Below, piece after piece: positions 4,571 to 12,723 of a DNA stretch of 20,778 nucleotides. The translations under genes were made by a program, and so were the position numbers. Position 1 is the stretch's first letter. Each line of letters starts with the position of its first letter. The notes beneath the pieces are model-generated. The model had not been told where the DNA came from, did no database searches, and saw nothing but the letters and a program-made list of their open reading frames with translations. Origin of the DNA: a virus; the IMG/VR virus record IMGVR_UViG_3300037264_003480, positions 1 to 20,778 of that record; one strand, 5' to 3'.

Positions 4571-6804
4571 TGAAGGTATTCTCGCTCTTTAGTGGCAAAG
4601 AAGAAGATAACACACAGAAGACTAGCGCTTACCTGCAAAATGAGGAAGGAGAGCTTTCATACAGACTCCTAGAACGGTATAATACCTCAAGCAGGGCTAA
4701 CTGGCTCGAGGATTTTGCCTCCAGTTCTAACTTCAGGGCTGGTTACCAGTGGACTCAGGATGAAGAGGCCGAGCTCAAAGAGGAGGGTCTGCCGCCGGTA
4801 GTTGTCAACGTCATTCATCCATCGGTAGATCAAATAAAGGCGGCCATGACCGCCAACAACCCGCAATTCTCAGTTACGGGTGCGGAGGGAAGCGACCATA
4901 AGGTAGCCTCCATCTTCTCCGATGTGTTATCGGATATCTGGCGAAGCTGCGACGGTAAATCACAAACCCGCCAGATGATAGATGATTATATCATCGGCGG
5001 CAATGGGATTTATCTGGCTTATGTCGATCCAACCGGAGAAAACGGCCAGTCAAAAGTAAAGTTTGCAGCAATAGACCCACGGGATGTTTGGGTTGATCCG
5101 GATACCAAGGATTATCTTTACCGTGATGCTGCCCATATCCTGATAGGAAAGATTCTCACCTCCGAGCAACTCCAGCATTATTATTCTCAGTATGCCGAAG
5201 CGTTCCCCAAAATGGAAGAGTGTCATACGAACTCTTTATCTTCTTTAGGAGGAGAGGTTCGCACTGACGATCCTCAACTGCCCGCTACTGATCCAGAGGC
5301 GGTAAAATACTGCGTGATTGATCGCTATAGTCGCATCAAACATGTGGTGCATATAGTTCGCAATCCAGTTGATGGCAGTGAGTGGGAAATGAATGCTGAG
5401 CAGTTTCAGACCTTTTTGGGATCGAAGTTTCTGTATGAGATTACCGCTAACTCTCTGCCACAGCTTATTACAGATTCCGTAAAATTACGAGAGGCAATGG
5501 GATATGTGGAGAAGTTTGGTAATACGTTCCACTATGCGATTGATCCTAATGATAGGATGGGTAAGCCGCTTATTGTACCGGGAGAAGAAAACCCTGAGCT
5601 AGATTCTCAGCAAGGCATGCAGACGATCCCAGGATCAACCGTTAGACTCAATCCTGTTCCTGTTGCCGAGTTGATTAAGAAGCGGGTATTGGATTACGAA
5701 GAATTCGGAGATAACCGAATTAAGCGGGTATTCTCTATAGGAAGATTTGCGCTCTACACGGAAATTATGCCGGTAGAAGATCATGTAATAGTTCCGTGTA
5801 TTAATGGTTTTGGACGCTCTCCACATGGCCGCTCAGATGTAAAGATCGTTAGACCTCTACAGGTATACATAAATAAGCTGCGGGCTCTTATTCTTGTTCA
5901 TGCGGCTAACTCTGCTGGAGTAAAGCTTGCAATTCAACGTGGCTCTGCCGATGTGAACGAACTGCGGAAGCAGTGGAGAAGGGCTGGCACGGCGGTTATT
6001 GAGGTAGATATGGAGTTGGGAGCGCCAGTCCAGGTGGCTCCACCGCCATTGCCTAATGAGCTTTATCTGGATGAAGCTCGTATGAGGAGCGATATCCAGG
6101 AGATCCTGGGGACATACACCCTTTCTGCTGGTAACCCGGATGAGGCCCCGACCACCTATAAGGGCACGGTAGCTATTGATGAATATGGCCAGCGTAGGAT
6201 TAAGAATAAAAAAGACGAGGTAGAGGCAACTCTTACGCAACTTGCGTATATTCTTATCCGCCTTATTCAGGCTAACTATACAGAGCCAAGAATTATACGG
6301 CTGATTAGACCGAATAACACGACCTATTCGGCCAGGGTTAACTACCTTGAAGATCAGTCTGCTTTTGCTCCTAAGATTAATGATTTATCTGTTGGCCGGT
6401 ACGATGTTATCGTTGTCTCCGGCTCTATGCTGCCCGTTAATAGGTGGGCACGGTTTGAATATTATATGGCGCTTTACGAGAAGGGCGTCATAGATCGCCT
6501 TGAACTCTTAAAGCATGCTGAAATTGTCGATCCACAGGCTGTGGCTGAGAGAATGAGCGAGATAGAGATTCTACGCCAACAGCTTAATACTGCCATTGAC
6601 AAGATCAAGGATCTGGAGGGCGATCTGCAAACCGCAACCAGAGAAAGTATGCATGATCGTAAGCGGGTGGAAGTTGAAAAGTTTAAGTCGAGCATTTCTG
6701 GGCTCCGCCAGAAAGCTGAAGCCGCAACGGAAATATACACCAAACGGCTGGCCGACGAAGTTGCTCTTGCTGCAACCTCTGTTAAAGAGGATGGCAAAGA
6801 GTAA
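4570..6804 (+). CDS. Portal protein, P22-like
   Basis: A 744-residue protein that should form the dodecameric ring at one capsid vertex through which DNA enters and leaves. Its position directly after TerL and its length (P22 portal is about 725 residues) fit. The N-terminal third resembles P22-type portals: VNVIHPSVDQIKAAMTANNP (80-99), the segment around IIGGNGIYLAYVDP (141-154), and IDPRDVWVDPDTKD (168-181), where this family typically has a D-P-R/D-V-W turn. The last 90 residues are strongly charged and helical (IEILRQQLNTAIDKIKDLEG), a coiled coil consistent with a C-terminal barrel. The start lies 23 nt after the terL stop without a strong ribosome site. Confidence in portal identity is high, in the P22 subgroup moderate. 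Confidence 0.85.
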   Translation: MKVFSLFSGKEEDNTQKTSAYLQNEEGELSYRLLERYNTSSRANWLEDFASSSNFRAGYQWTQDEEAELKEEGLPPVVVNVIHPSVDQIKAAMTANNPQFSVTGAEGSDHKVASIFSDVLSDIWRSCDGKSQTRQMIDDYIIGGNGIYLAYVDPTGENGQSKVKFAAIDPRDVWVDPDTKDYLYRDAAHILIGKILTSEQLQHYYSQYAEAFPKMEECHTNSLSSLGGEVRTDDPQLPATDPEAVKYCVIDRYSRIKHVVHIVRNPVDGSEWEMNAEQFQTFLGSKFLYEITANSLPQLITDSVKLREAMGYVEKFGNTFHYAIDPNDRMGKPLIVPGEENPELDSQQGMQTIPGSTVRLNPVPVAELIKKRVLDYEEFGDNRIKRVFSIGRFALYTEIMPVEDHVIVPCINGFGRSPHGRSDVKIVRPLQVYINKLRALILVHAANSAGVKLAIQRGSADVNELRKQWRRAGTAVIEVDMELGAPVQVAPPPLPNELYLDEARMRSDIQEILGTYTLSAGNPDEAPTTYKGTVAIDEYGQRRIKNKKDEVEATLTQLAYILIRLIQANYTEPRIIRLIRPNNTTYSARVNYLEDQSAFAPKINDLSVGRYDVIVVSGSMLPVNRWARFEYYMALYEKGVIDRLELLKHAEIVDPQAVAERMSEIEILRQQLNTAIDKIKDLEGDLQTATRESMHDRKRVEVEKFKSSISGLRQKAEAATEIYTKRLADEVALAATSVKEDGKE

Positions 6805-6825
6805 AACACAAATAACGGAGAAGTA

Positions 6826-7716
6826 ATGCCTAAACCTAAGAAACAAAAAGAAGACGCTGCTGTTGACGATACCGGCCTGGAGTTGGAAGACGACCTGGGG
6901 CTGCTTGGTAACAGTGACGCAGATGGTGGTATTTCCGACGACGACTCCAAAGCTTCCAATAGTAAGGGGGAAGACAGGGGAAAGAAGTCGAATGCCGCAT
7001 CTAAGGAAGATCCATCAAGATATCAGTACTGGCAGGGAAAGCACGACAGGCTACTCGAGCGAATGCGAGAGATAGAGCCCGTCGTCCCGCTGGCAGAGCT
7101 TGTGAGTAAGAGAAAGGACATTATGGCTGCCATTCAAGAGATGGCGGCTCGTCCTGAAGGGGAGAAGAAGCTCATAAGGCCGGAACGGCCCAAACGTCCG
7201 GCAAATTTTGATGAGGCAGTCGCAAGAGAAGATCTTGATAGTCCCTCTGCAAAGTACCTCGTAGAGGCTGAGGTTTATCATGAGCGGCTTGCTGAATACC
7301 AGGATGAGCGCATTAAGCGCATGGAGTCTGACTTTGGACAAATGGTGGATGGACAGAAGAAACGTGAGCAGGAACTTGCTGCGGGCGAGAAGTTGCGTAG
7401 AAGTCTTGCAGAGCGTGGAATCGTTGGCGGGAAAGCTGACAAGTTTATCGAAGTCTATACAAAGCCAGGCAAACTCACGTTCGACAATCTTGTGGACTTT
7501 TTCAATATGATTGATGGCGGTGGGGAGACTCGGAAACGAGTTCCCCGAGACGAGTTCAGTCGTGGGTATGATGGACACGGAACTCCTCCTCCGGTAGCTT
7601 TTTCGGCCGGATACAGGGAAGAAGTGGAAGTCGAAAAGGACGAGATTGGCGAATCATTCAGTCAAGATTTGCTTGCCAAGGGTAAGGCGGGGGTCAAGAA
7701 GATCTCTCGCACTTAA
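6826..7716 (+). CDS. Capsid scaffolding protein
   Basis: A 296-residue, highly charged protein between portal and major capsid protein, the canonical place for the scaffold that templates prohead assembly and is later removed. The first 60 residues are acidic and low-complexity (ELEDDLGLLGNSDADGG, then DDDSKASNSKG). RYQYWQGKHDRLLERM (65-80) resembles a motif common in scaffolds of phages with similar heads. A long helical region, approximately 125-190 (YHERLAEYQDERIKRME), probably dimerises. The C-terminus is basic (KGKAGVKKISRT), as expected for the capsid-binding helix of scaffolds. ATG 6826 has GGAG at good spacing. No protease signature is present, so any cleavage must be supplied elsewhere. 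Confidence 0.75.
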   Translation: MPKPKKQKEDAAVDDTGLELEDDLGLLGNSDADGGISDDDSKASNSKGEDRGKKSNAASKEDPSRYQYWQGKHDRLLERMREIEPVVPLAELVSKRKDIMAAIQEMAARPEGEKKLIRPERPKRPANFDEAVAREDLDSPSAKYLVEAEVYHERLAEYQDERIKRMESDFGQMVDGQKKREQELAAGEKLRRSLAERGIVGGKADKFIEVYTKPGKLTFDNLVDFFNMIDGGGETRKRVPRDEFSRGYDGHGTPPPVAFSAGYREEVEVEKDEIGESFSQDLLAKGKAGVKKISRT

Positions 7717-7742
7717 CCTATGGCTAAGAAGGGATAAATAAT

Positions 7743-9035
7743 ATGCCTGCTAAAAATTTAGGCGGAAGTGGCGTTCTCTATACGGATCGCCGGAACTTTT
7801 ATCTTTCGCCCAACGTAACGAAAGAGCTGTGGACGAGCGTTGCTCCGTTTACCACAATTATAGCCAATAGGCCGATTGTGACCGGACTCGCAGACCCACT
7901 GTTCAAAATGTTTGAACACCGAGATCCCTGGATTAAACAACAGGTAGCGGTTAACGATTCTTCTCCCCCGAACATCCTTGATGATGATACGGGAACCGTT
8001 GTAACGGTGGATAGTATTGTTGGCCTTGCCAGTCCCGTTGATTCCAGCTATGTCAACCTTGTCTTTGAGATATATGATTCGACTCTTGTAACTAAAAGGG
8101 GGACAGTGGTATGCACGGCGATCTCCGGTGCCGATTTAACAGTAAAGCCTCTTTATGCGGCTGCCATCCAGACAGCAGACAACGATGTTCTGCTCTGTCG
8201 GGGTAATGCCCAGGGAGAGGGATCGTCGGCTCCCGAAGCATGGGGCGATGAATTGCGGGTGGTCTGGGGCTCAACTCAGATTATGGAAACACCCGTGGAT
8301 ATCACCGGTACCCTGCTCAGGGCGGCTCTTCGCGGTTACTCCAACGAGCTTGCACGCCTTCGCATGATGAAGAACAAAGAGTTCAAAATGCAGAGGGAGA
8401 ATGGACATCTCTTTGGTGAATCGATCATCGGGACCAATCTCGATGTCGATGCTGCGGATACGTTCAGCGATGCGTTCCGAACCGATGCTAACGGAAAGAA
8501 GATCCGAACCAGCATGGGTCTTGTGACGGCCATTGAGCGTTACGGCAAGACTTCTGGCGATACTCAAAATCGTTTCACCATCACGGCAGCTTCCTATAAC
8601 TATGGGAACTTTGTCGATGATATGGAAAAGGTTTTTCAGTATTATCCCGAAGACGGTATTAAGTATGCACTCTGCGGTCCTGGGGCCATGAGCTACTGGT
8701 CCAAGATCTCGACCTCTGGATTTGCGGATAATAGTGGCTGGAAGGTGCAGCTGTCCGACTCTTTTAAGGATAAGCTGGGCTTTGCGATCCGCATGCTTGA
8801 AACTCCTCACGGAATACTTGCGCTTGTTCTGACCCCCGCTTTGCGAGGACCGCGGAATAAGAGCATGCTTGTTATCAGCGACTCTAATCTCAATATTGTC
8901 GAGTATGAGCCTCCGATGTACAAGACGAACATCAAAACTGACAATGCTTACAAGGGTGTCAAAGATGTTTATTTCTCTGATGAGGGTCTGGGCATGACGC
9001 TGATCGAAAGTCACCATATATTTAATGTCGTCTAA
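7743..9035 (+). CDS. Major capsid protein, HK97-fold, SU10-like
   Basis: A 430-residue protein following the scaffold, of the right length for a major capsid protein. The segment from about residue 175 (LRVVWGSTQIMETPVDITGT) followed by an amphipathic helix with many charged residues (ELARLRMMKNKEFKMQREN) and GHLFGE resembles the SU10-type family (DUF5309), where a T/E-x-V-x-V-T/S-G-T strand precedes the long spine helix. The family assignment is by pattern memory, so moderate. No signal or delta-domain cleavage site is visible. It has a strong ribosome site (AAGGGA) before ATG 7743. A GC hairpin lies 18 nt after its stop and may stabilise the transcript end, as expected for the most abundant virion protein. 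Confidence 0.85.
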   Translation: MPAKNLGGSGVLYTDRRNFYLSPNVTKELWTSVAPFTTIIANRPIVTGLADPLFKMFEHRDPWIKQQVAVNDSSPPNILDDDTGTVVTVDSIVGLASPVDSSYVNLVFEIYDSTLVTKRGTVVCTAISGADLTVKPLYAAAIQTADNDVLLCRGNAQGEGSSAPEAWGDELRVVWGSTQIMETPVDITGTLLRAALRGYSNELARLRMMKNKEFKMQRENGHLFGESIIGTNLDVDAADTFSDAFRTDANGKKIRTSMGLVTAIERYGKTSGDTQNRFTITAASYNYGNFVDDMEKVFQYYPEDGIKYALCGPGAMSYWSKISTSGFADNSGWKVQLSDSFKDKLGFAIRMLETPHGILALVLTPALRGPRNKSMLVISDSNLNIVEYEPPMYKTNIKTDNAYKGVKDVYFSDEGLGMTLIESHHIFNVV

Positions 9036-9052
9036 TAAATTCATGGGTAGGA

Positions 9053-9074
9053 GCCCGACGCTACATCGTCGGGC
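9053..9074 (+). terminator. Strong GC hairpin after the capsid gene
   Basis: GCCCGACG (9053-9060) and CGTCGGGC (9067-9074) are perfect arms around a 6-nt loop. A flanking GGG and CCC may extend the stem. Only a weak attt follows, so termination would be partial at best. Such a hairpin could protect the capsid mRNA 3' end or tune readthrough to the decoration gene. Confidence 0.5.
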
Positions 9075-9117
9075 CCCACCATTTAATGCTAACGCTTTTG
9101 GCTGAAAGGAAATTAAA

Positions 9118-9594
9118 ATGGCTTTAACTCAAGGTGCGTGGTCTCTCAAGACGGTGAATAGACGGCTTGTAGCCGCCTGTACTATCTCTGGGACGACCGC
9201 CGAGAATGATGTATACACTTTAAAAACCCCTAAGGAACTTGATCCCAGTAAACCGTTTACGTTAGTCTTCGATGTTACCGAAGATCTAACGGCGGCGGGC
9301 GCTGCGGCTCTCGATATTTGGGGTGGACACTCTGATTCGTTTGCAATGACTGGCAACGATACAACGGTAGCTGCGACAGATGGGGCGCTTATTGTGGCGA
9401 TCACAACTGACGTGGACGCTGGGGGTGTCTTCGCTGTTCGCTGTGTTCCTGGGAATGAGGGAGCGCCTGCTCAGGTGGTCACCGTCCCAGGGGCTATCGT
9501 TATTCTGCCTCCGCTTCCGTACTTTGCTTTTAATATTGATTGTACGGCGGCCCTGGCCGATGCTGCGGATGTAAAGTTCTACATCATCCAATAA
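9118..9594 (+). CDS. Probable capsid decoration/stabilisation protein
   Basis: A 158-residue protein directly after the major capsid gene with a good ribosome site (AAAGGAAA) before ATG 9118. It is rich in Ala, Thr, Val and Asp, with alternating hydrophobic patterns expected for beta-strands (TLVFDVTEDL, GALIVAITTDV, YFAFNID). It contains no membrane segment or catalytic motif. Position, size and composition match small capsid-surface or head-decoration proteins of many tailed phages, which are usually encoded here. I do not recognise a specific family. A terminator immediately downstream makes it the last gene of the head block, so it should be expressed at levels near the capsid protein. 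A head-fibre or spike role is an alternative. Confidence 0.5.
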   Translation: MALTQGAWSLKTVNRRLVAACTISGTTAENDVYTLKTPKELDPSKPFTLVFDVTEDLTAAGAAALDIWGGHSDSFAMTGNDTTVAATDGALIVAITTDVDAGGVFAVRCVPGNEGAPAQVVTVPGAIVILPPLPYFAFNIDCTAALADAADVKFYIIQ

Positions 9595-9610
9595 GGTTGA
9601 TGGTTAGAAG

Positions 9611-9652
9611 AATCGGGCGGGGTGGCGCGCTAAACCATCTCGCCTGATTTTT
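9611..9652 (+). terminator. Rho-independent terminator after the head block
   Basis: A 15-bp stem (9611-9625 with 9635-9649, containing three G-U wobbles) encloses a 9-nt loop and runs into TTTTT (9648-9652). Beginning with aatcgggcgg and closing with cgcctgatt, it is a textbook intrinsic terminator on the plus strand. It separates the head genes from the exported-protein and adaptor genes, which have their own ribosome sites but no obvious promoter in the short gap. Partial readthrough is likely. Confidence 0.8.
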
Positions 9653-9667
9653 ATCAAGGAGACTATA

Positions 9668-10117
9668 ATGAAATTCAAGTTAATTCTTTTCGCTTTACTT
9701 TGCCTGCCCCTTCTGGCGGAAGCACAGTTCTCTGGTTTGAGTTCTAACGATAGCTTGTATGTTAAAACATTGGCCGGAACGAAAATAGTAGATAAGGCTT
9801 TTGTAGACGCCACACTGGATACCTCGCAGACCGTCTTTACCGGCCATCACAAGACCTTTTATGTCTTATTGCAGAGCAAGGACTCTGCCAGGATATTTTT
9901 GAATTATCAACTGTCTCTGGATGGCGTCACCTTTTCTCCGACTGTTCAGGGGGACTCTCTTAATACAACGAGTAACACCGGCAACGTTAAGGCGGTGGAT
10001 TATACCGCCAGGTTTTTAGGAACCCCATTTATACGAATGGTGTACGACGTACAGACAACCGGACTTGGTTTTTCCTCGGCCACCTATACGGCCCTTTTTG
10101 TTAGGAAGATCTTTTAA
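9668..10117 (+). CDS. Small exported protein with Sec signal peptide
   Basis: A 149-residue protein with a strong ribosome site (AAGGAG) before ATG 9668. The first 20 residues form a textbook signal peptide: basic start (MKFK), hydrophobic core (LILFALLCLPLL) and a cleavage site AEA|Q. The mature part, about 130 residues, is beta-rich without motifs I recognise (HKTFYVLLQSKDSARIF, NYQLSLDGVTFSPTVQGDS). It is presumably translocated to the periplasm or beyond. That is odd for a gene between capsid and adaptor genes, because virions assemble in the cytoplasm. It could be an exported relative of a decoration protein, a host-surface modifier or an exclusion factor. Its stop overlaps the next start by one base (TAATG), tying it to the adaptor operon. 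Confidence 0.7.
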   Translation: MKFKLILFALLCLPLLAEAQFSGLSSNDSLYVKTLAGTKIVDKAFVDATLDTSQTVFTGHHKTFYVLLQSKDSARIFLNYQLSLDGVTFSPTVQGDSLNTTSNTGNVKAVDYTARFLGTPFIRMVYDVQTTGLGFSSATYTALFVRKIF

Positions 10118-11079
10118 TGGCCACTCTTCACCAAAGGGTAGAAGATTATATAGGAACATTTTCAGACACTGAGGCAGTAGATAATTGGCTTACGGAGTCT
10201 GCGGCAATGATCCTACGAAGGCTTCCAGAAACCGAAGCTCGTCTTTATGCTACCGAGGCCGACGTTCTTGATGCTGGGATATCCCTTACTCAGAAGTTGC
10301 CTCTTTATGCCACAAGGGATAGTCGTGGCTGTATAATGACAGGTGGGGAGAATGAAGGAAGAGTAGCTGATCCTGCCTCATTTTTCTATGCAACCAGTTG
10401 GGCTCCAGTAGCCATCATTAATAATAATCTCCTAAAGATTTATCCTTCAGGGGGCACGAAGAAGCTTACTGCCATTATTTATCCCACGGTAGGCGGAGCT
10501 TCTACTACCGTTCCCAATATCCCATCCTGGGGTGAAGGTGTATGTATTCTCTATTCCGCTATTCGGGCCAGACAAAAACAGATTACCGATCTTACGAGTG
10601 AGCTTCCTACTCCCCCTACGGCTCCAGGCTTTACATATACTGATGCCGTGGGCGCTCAAATATTATCGAGTGCGCTTTATAGCATTGACTTAACGACCGA
10701 CTTTACTCAGGCGCTAACCTATATTCAGACCGAGGAAGATATTGAGCTGGCCAGAGGACACGTAGAAAAGATTCTTGCCAGGCTTCAAGAGTTCCAAAGA
10801 GAATCAGAAATTGAGTTCCAGAGAAATTTGGAGAATGCTAGGGCCTCTAGTGAGACGGACCGAGTAAATCGAATTAATCAACTCTCTCGACATGTTCAGG
10901 AGTATACAGCAGTACTGGAAAAGTATGCCAGAGATCTCCAACGAATAGTGCAGAAGATCGCTACATATCGAGTTGGCCTGGCTTCTATGACTGAGCAGTA
11001 TAATCTAATGCTGATAACCCATCTTGGCGTAGTGATGGGCCAGGGAAAGAGGGGGGAGGCTATAGATGACGCTGCTTAA
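10117..11079 (+). CDS. Neck/head-completion candidate with long coiled coil
   Basis: A 320-residue protein whose start overlaps the preceding stop. An AGGAAG ribosome site lies about ten bases upstream. The N-terminal part (about 1-130) resembles small phage connector-type proteins: a helix (VEDYIGTFSDTEAVDNWL), then RRLPETEARLYATEADVLD and a strand-rich part with LLKIYPSGGTKKLTAIIYP. Residues about 208-300 form a continuous charged helix (ELARGHVEKILARLQEFQRE), clearly coiled coil. Placed between head genes and a second adaptor-like gene, it probably forms part of the neck or an internal virion structure. I do not recognise a named family. The sequence does not show whether the coiled coil reaches into the tail or the capsid interior. 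Confidence 0.5.
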   Translation: MATLHQRVEDYIGTFSDTEAVDNWLTESAAMILRRLPETEARLYATEADVLDAGISLTQKLPLYATRDSRGCIMTGGENEGRVADPASFFYATSWAPVAIINNNLLKIYPSGGTKKLTAIIYPTVGGASTTVPNIPSWGEGVCILYSAIRARQKQITDLTSELPTPPTAPGFTYTDAVGAQILSSALYSIDLTTDFTQALTYIQTEEDIELARGHVEKILARLQEFQRESEIEFQRNLENARASSETDRVNRINQLSRHVQEYTAVLEKYARDLQRIVQKIATYRVGLASMTEQYNLMLITHLGVVMGQGKRGEAIDDAA

Positions 11080-11842
11080 TATGGTTGAGACCATTCAGAG
11101 CTCTCATCCCGGTAAGTTCCTTGCACGAATACAGTTTGATCTTAACGACGCCTTGAGAGTATTTTGCATAGAAACCCGCATCTTAGGCACGAGAGCAAAG
11201 GTAAATGCGGTTACTGATAAAGTCTCTGAAGACCTCGTTAAAAATATAACTCGATTTGCCCTGCCAGCAGACTTTCACGAGCTGGTTAAAGTAGATGAGC
11301 TATATAAAGACAATATGCTGATTAAGCAGGGCTACCTGGAAATCTTTGCATTCGATAATGCTTTAACAGAAATGTGGATGGATTATTCTGCATTGCCGAC
11401 ACTTTTAGTGTTTGAGGCCGACTCACCGGGTATGCCGGAGGAATTTCATAGGGCTCCGCTCTGTTCGGTAATGAAACAATATTATGCCGATGCAGGAGAC
11501 TTACCAAGGGCTCAGTACTGGAGTAAAGAATACTCTGATCTGTATAAGAGCGCCCTTCGCTATTCTAATACCAGGCCGTACAGACTTTTAAATACCTTAG
11601 GAGGTGCAAGCAAAGTGAAGCAAGCTTGGGCAAGGGGCGTTTCCCTGGTAGCCGGGAAAAATACCATTCCTACAAATTTAACATTTACTAATAATCTGTA
11701 CGCCTTAGTTTTTAATGGCAACGGGGTAGACGTACAGGCTACCGACCCCGTAACTGGTTTACCGGATAAAACAACCACGACGTTTGCCGTCTGGGCTGCA
11801 ATCGCAACTTCGCAGTTCGAATGGATAGCAAGCGGAAATTAA
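11066..11842 (+). CDS. Head-to-tail adaptor-like protein
   Basis: A 258-residue protein overlapping the previous gene by 14 nt with an excellent ribosome site (GGGGGGAGG) before ATG 11066. Its features recall phage adaptor proteins that sit under the portal: an N-terminal helix containing LARIQFDLNDALRVF, a TRFALPADFHELVKVDELY turn (about 72-90) like the 'yaLPaDf' motif of such proteins, and a helical pair near LCSVMKQYYADAGDLPRAQY (142-161) followed by KEYSDLYKSALRYSN. The C-terminal 70 residues are beta-rich and Thr/Ala-rich. SU10-type phages carry a comparable adaptor at this position. The family link is by motif memory and position. Confidence 0.55.
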   Translation: MTLLNMVETIQSSHPGKFLARIQFDLNDALRVFCIETRILGTRAKVNAVTDKVSEDLVKNITRFALPADFHELVKVDELYKDNMLIKQGYLEIFAFDNALTEMWMDYSALPTLLVFEADSPGMPEEFHRAPLCSVMKQYYADAGDLPRAQYWSKEYSDLYKSALRYSNTRPYRLLNTLGGASKVKQAWARGVSLVAGKNTIPTNLTFTNNLYALVFNGNGVDVQATDPVTGLPDKTTTTFAVWAAIATSQFEWIASGN

Positions 11843-11856
11843 CCATAGGAGAAACA

Positions 11857-12051
11857 ATGTTTAATCTTACTACAAAGAATACGACCGTTCTTGGCATTGC
11901 AATGATTATTACGGCTCTTTCGAGCGCAGCAGCCGCTGTCTTTGATGGAGAGCTGACTACCGAGGTGGATTTTGCGTCGCTTATTGCCGCCTTATCTGGT
12001 GGCGTTGCTTTAATGCGAGTTAAAGTAGAGCCTGTTCCGCCCACTGCCTAA
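11857..12051 (+). CDS. Holin candidate, two TM segments
   Basis: A 64-residue protein starting at ATG 11857, chosen over the in-frame ATG at 11821 because AGGAGA lies just before 11857 and 11821 lies inside the previous gene. It has two hydrophobic helices (TVLGIAMIITALSSAAAAVF, about residues 9-29, and FASLIAALSGGVALM, about 40-54) separated by a short acidic turn (DGELTTEVD) and a basic/proline-rich tail. This is the architecture of class II holins, which open the inner membrane at lysis time. Its stop overlaps the start of the peptidase gene by one base (TAATG), a typical holin-endolysin pair. Confidence 0.65.
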   Translation: MFNLTTKNTTVLGIAMIITALSSAAAAVFDGELTTEVDFASLIAALSGGVALMRVKVEPVPPTA

Positions 12052-12434
12052 TGGCGGGGTATTTGCTAAAGGAGGGAGTTCCTATTAAGGAACTTTCTCC
12101 CATAATGCTGAATGCTCTGGAAAGGCTTGCTCTTATCTGGCAAGCCTTCTTTCCGGACGTAGATCAAGAGATGGTGGTAACTTCCACCTACGAGGGACAT
12201 CGTGGGGATGGTGTCCATAAAATGACCAGCTTTCACTATGACAAGAAGGCGGCTGACTTGAGAAGCCGCCATGTTATACGGTCGCGTGCCAAGGAAAAGT
12301 TTTGCCCCGCTGCTCGTCTGTGTCTCGGGGAAGATTTTGACGTGGTTTACGAGACACATCCAATACATATTCATGTGGAATATGACCCAAAAGAAAATCA
12401 AACTTCCGGACCCGGAATACATTCCACTGTCTAA
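12051..12434 (+). CDS. Endolysin, M15-type zinc peptidase
   Basis: A 127-residue protein immediately after the holin candidate. It shows the metal-binding layout of M15-type (VanY/hedgehog-like) peptidases: Ser60-x-His62 and Asp69 (TSFHYDKKAAD) followed by His106-x-His108 near the end (HPIHIHVEYD). Arg51 in GHRGDG lies where family members often have an arginine. Such enzymes cut the peptide stem or cross-bridge of peptidoglycan. There is no signal peptide, so release would depend on a holin, and no separate cell-wall-binding domain. At 127 residues it is a minimal catalytic unit. No ribosome site is visible, so translation probably couples to the TAATG overlap. The last 53 nt overlap the next gene. 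Confidence 0.75.
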   Translation: MAGYLLKEGVPIKELSPIMLNALERLALIWQAFFPDVDQEMVVTSTYEGHRGDGVHKMTSFHYDKKAADLRSRHVIRSRAKEKFCPAARLCLGEDFDVVYETHPIHIHVEYDPKENQTSGPGIHSTV

Positions 12435-12723
12435 GCCCAAGAAGAGAGAACCCCCCAGGCCTCTTTCGGGAGTTCCATTAGATGAGGTAGTCAAGGCAAG
12501 ACGAGAGGTAGACGAGAATTTACGAAACAGTGCAGCCCTTTCTACGGAGGAAGAGGAAGAGTTGTTGGATGATGAAATTGAGCGTCTGTCTAAACACCAA
12601 GAACTTACCGACGTTAGCGCCGGGAAGGTATCTACTCGTCGAGAGGCCGAGCTATCTCAAAGAACCGGAGTATGGAAATTGATAGGGTTTGTTATCGACT
12701 TTCTTAGAAAGTTTATAATTTAA
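12382..12723 (+). CDS. Lysis-cassette protein of unknown function with C-terminal hydrophobic helix
   Basis: The frame is open from 12271, but translation from ATG 12382 (113 residues) removes a long overlap with the peptidase and a non-natural N-terminus, so I prefer it. ATG 12373 is another option. The protein is proline- and lysine-rich at first (KPKKREPPRP), then strongly charged and helical (ALSTEEEEELLDDEIERLSK), and ends with a hydrophobic/amphipathic helix (GVWKLIGFVIDFLRKF, 95-110). Position beside holin and endolysin suggests a lysis role. Spanins normally anchor at the N-terminus, so a spanin assignment would be unsupported. It could also be a small virion component. The stop overlaps the nozzle gene by one base (TAATG). 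Confidence 0.5.
   Translation: MTQKKIKLPDPEYIPLSKPKKREPPRPLSGVPLDEVVKARREVDENLRNSAALSTEEEEELLDDEIERLSKHQELTDVSAGKVSTRREAELSQRTGVWKLIGFVIDFLRKFII

Noticed and set aside
6474-6959. Long minus-strand frames across the end of the portal gene and the start of the scaffold gene
   Set aside because: Ser/Leu-rich shadows of helical, charged plus-strand coding sequence. No ribosome site or recognisable motif.
7719-7736. Five-codon ATG frame (MAKKG) just before the capsid start
   Set aside because: It overlaps the capsid ribosome site and is too short to be assigned a role.
8271-9044. 257-codon minus-strand frame opposite the capsid gene
   Set aside because: It mirrors the major capsid gene, whose identity, start and context are strong. 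No independent promoter or motif supports the reverse frame.
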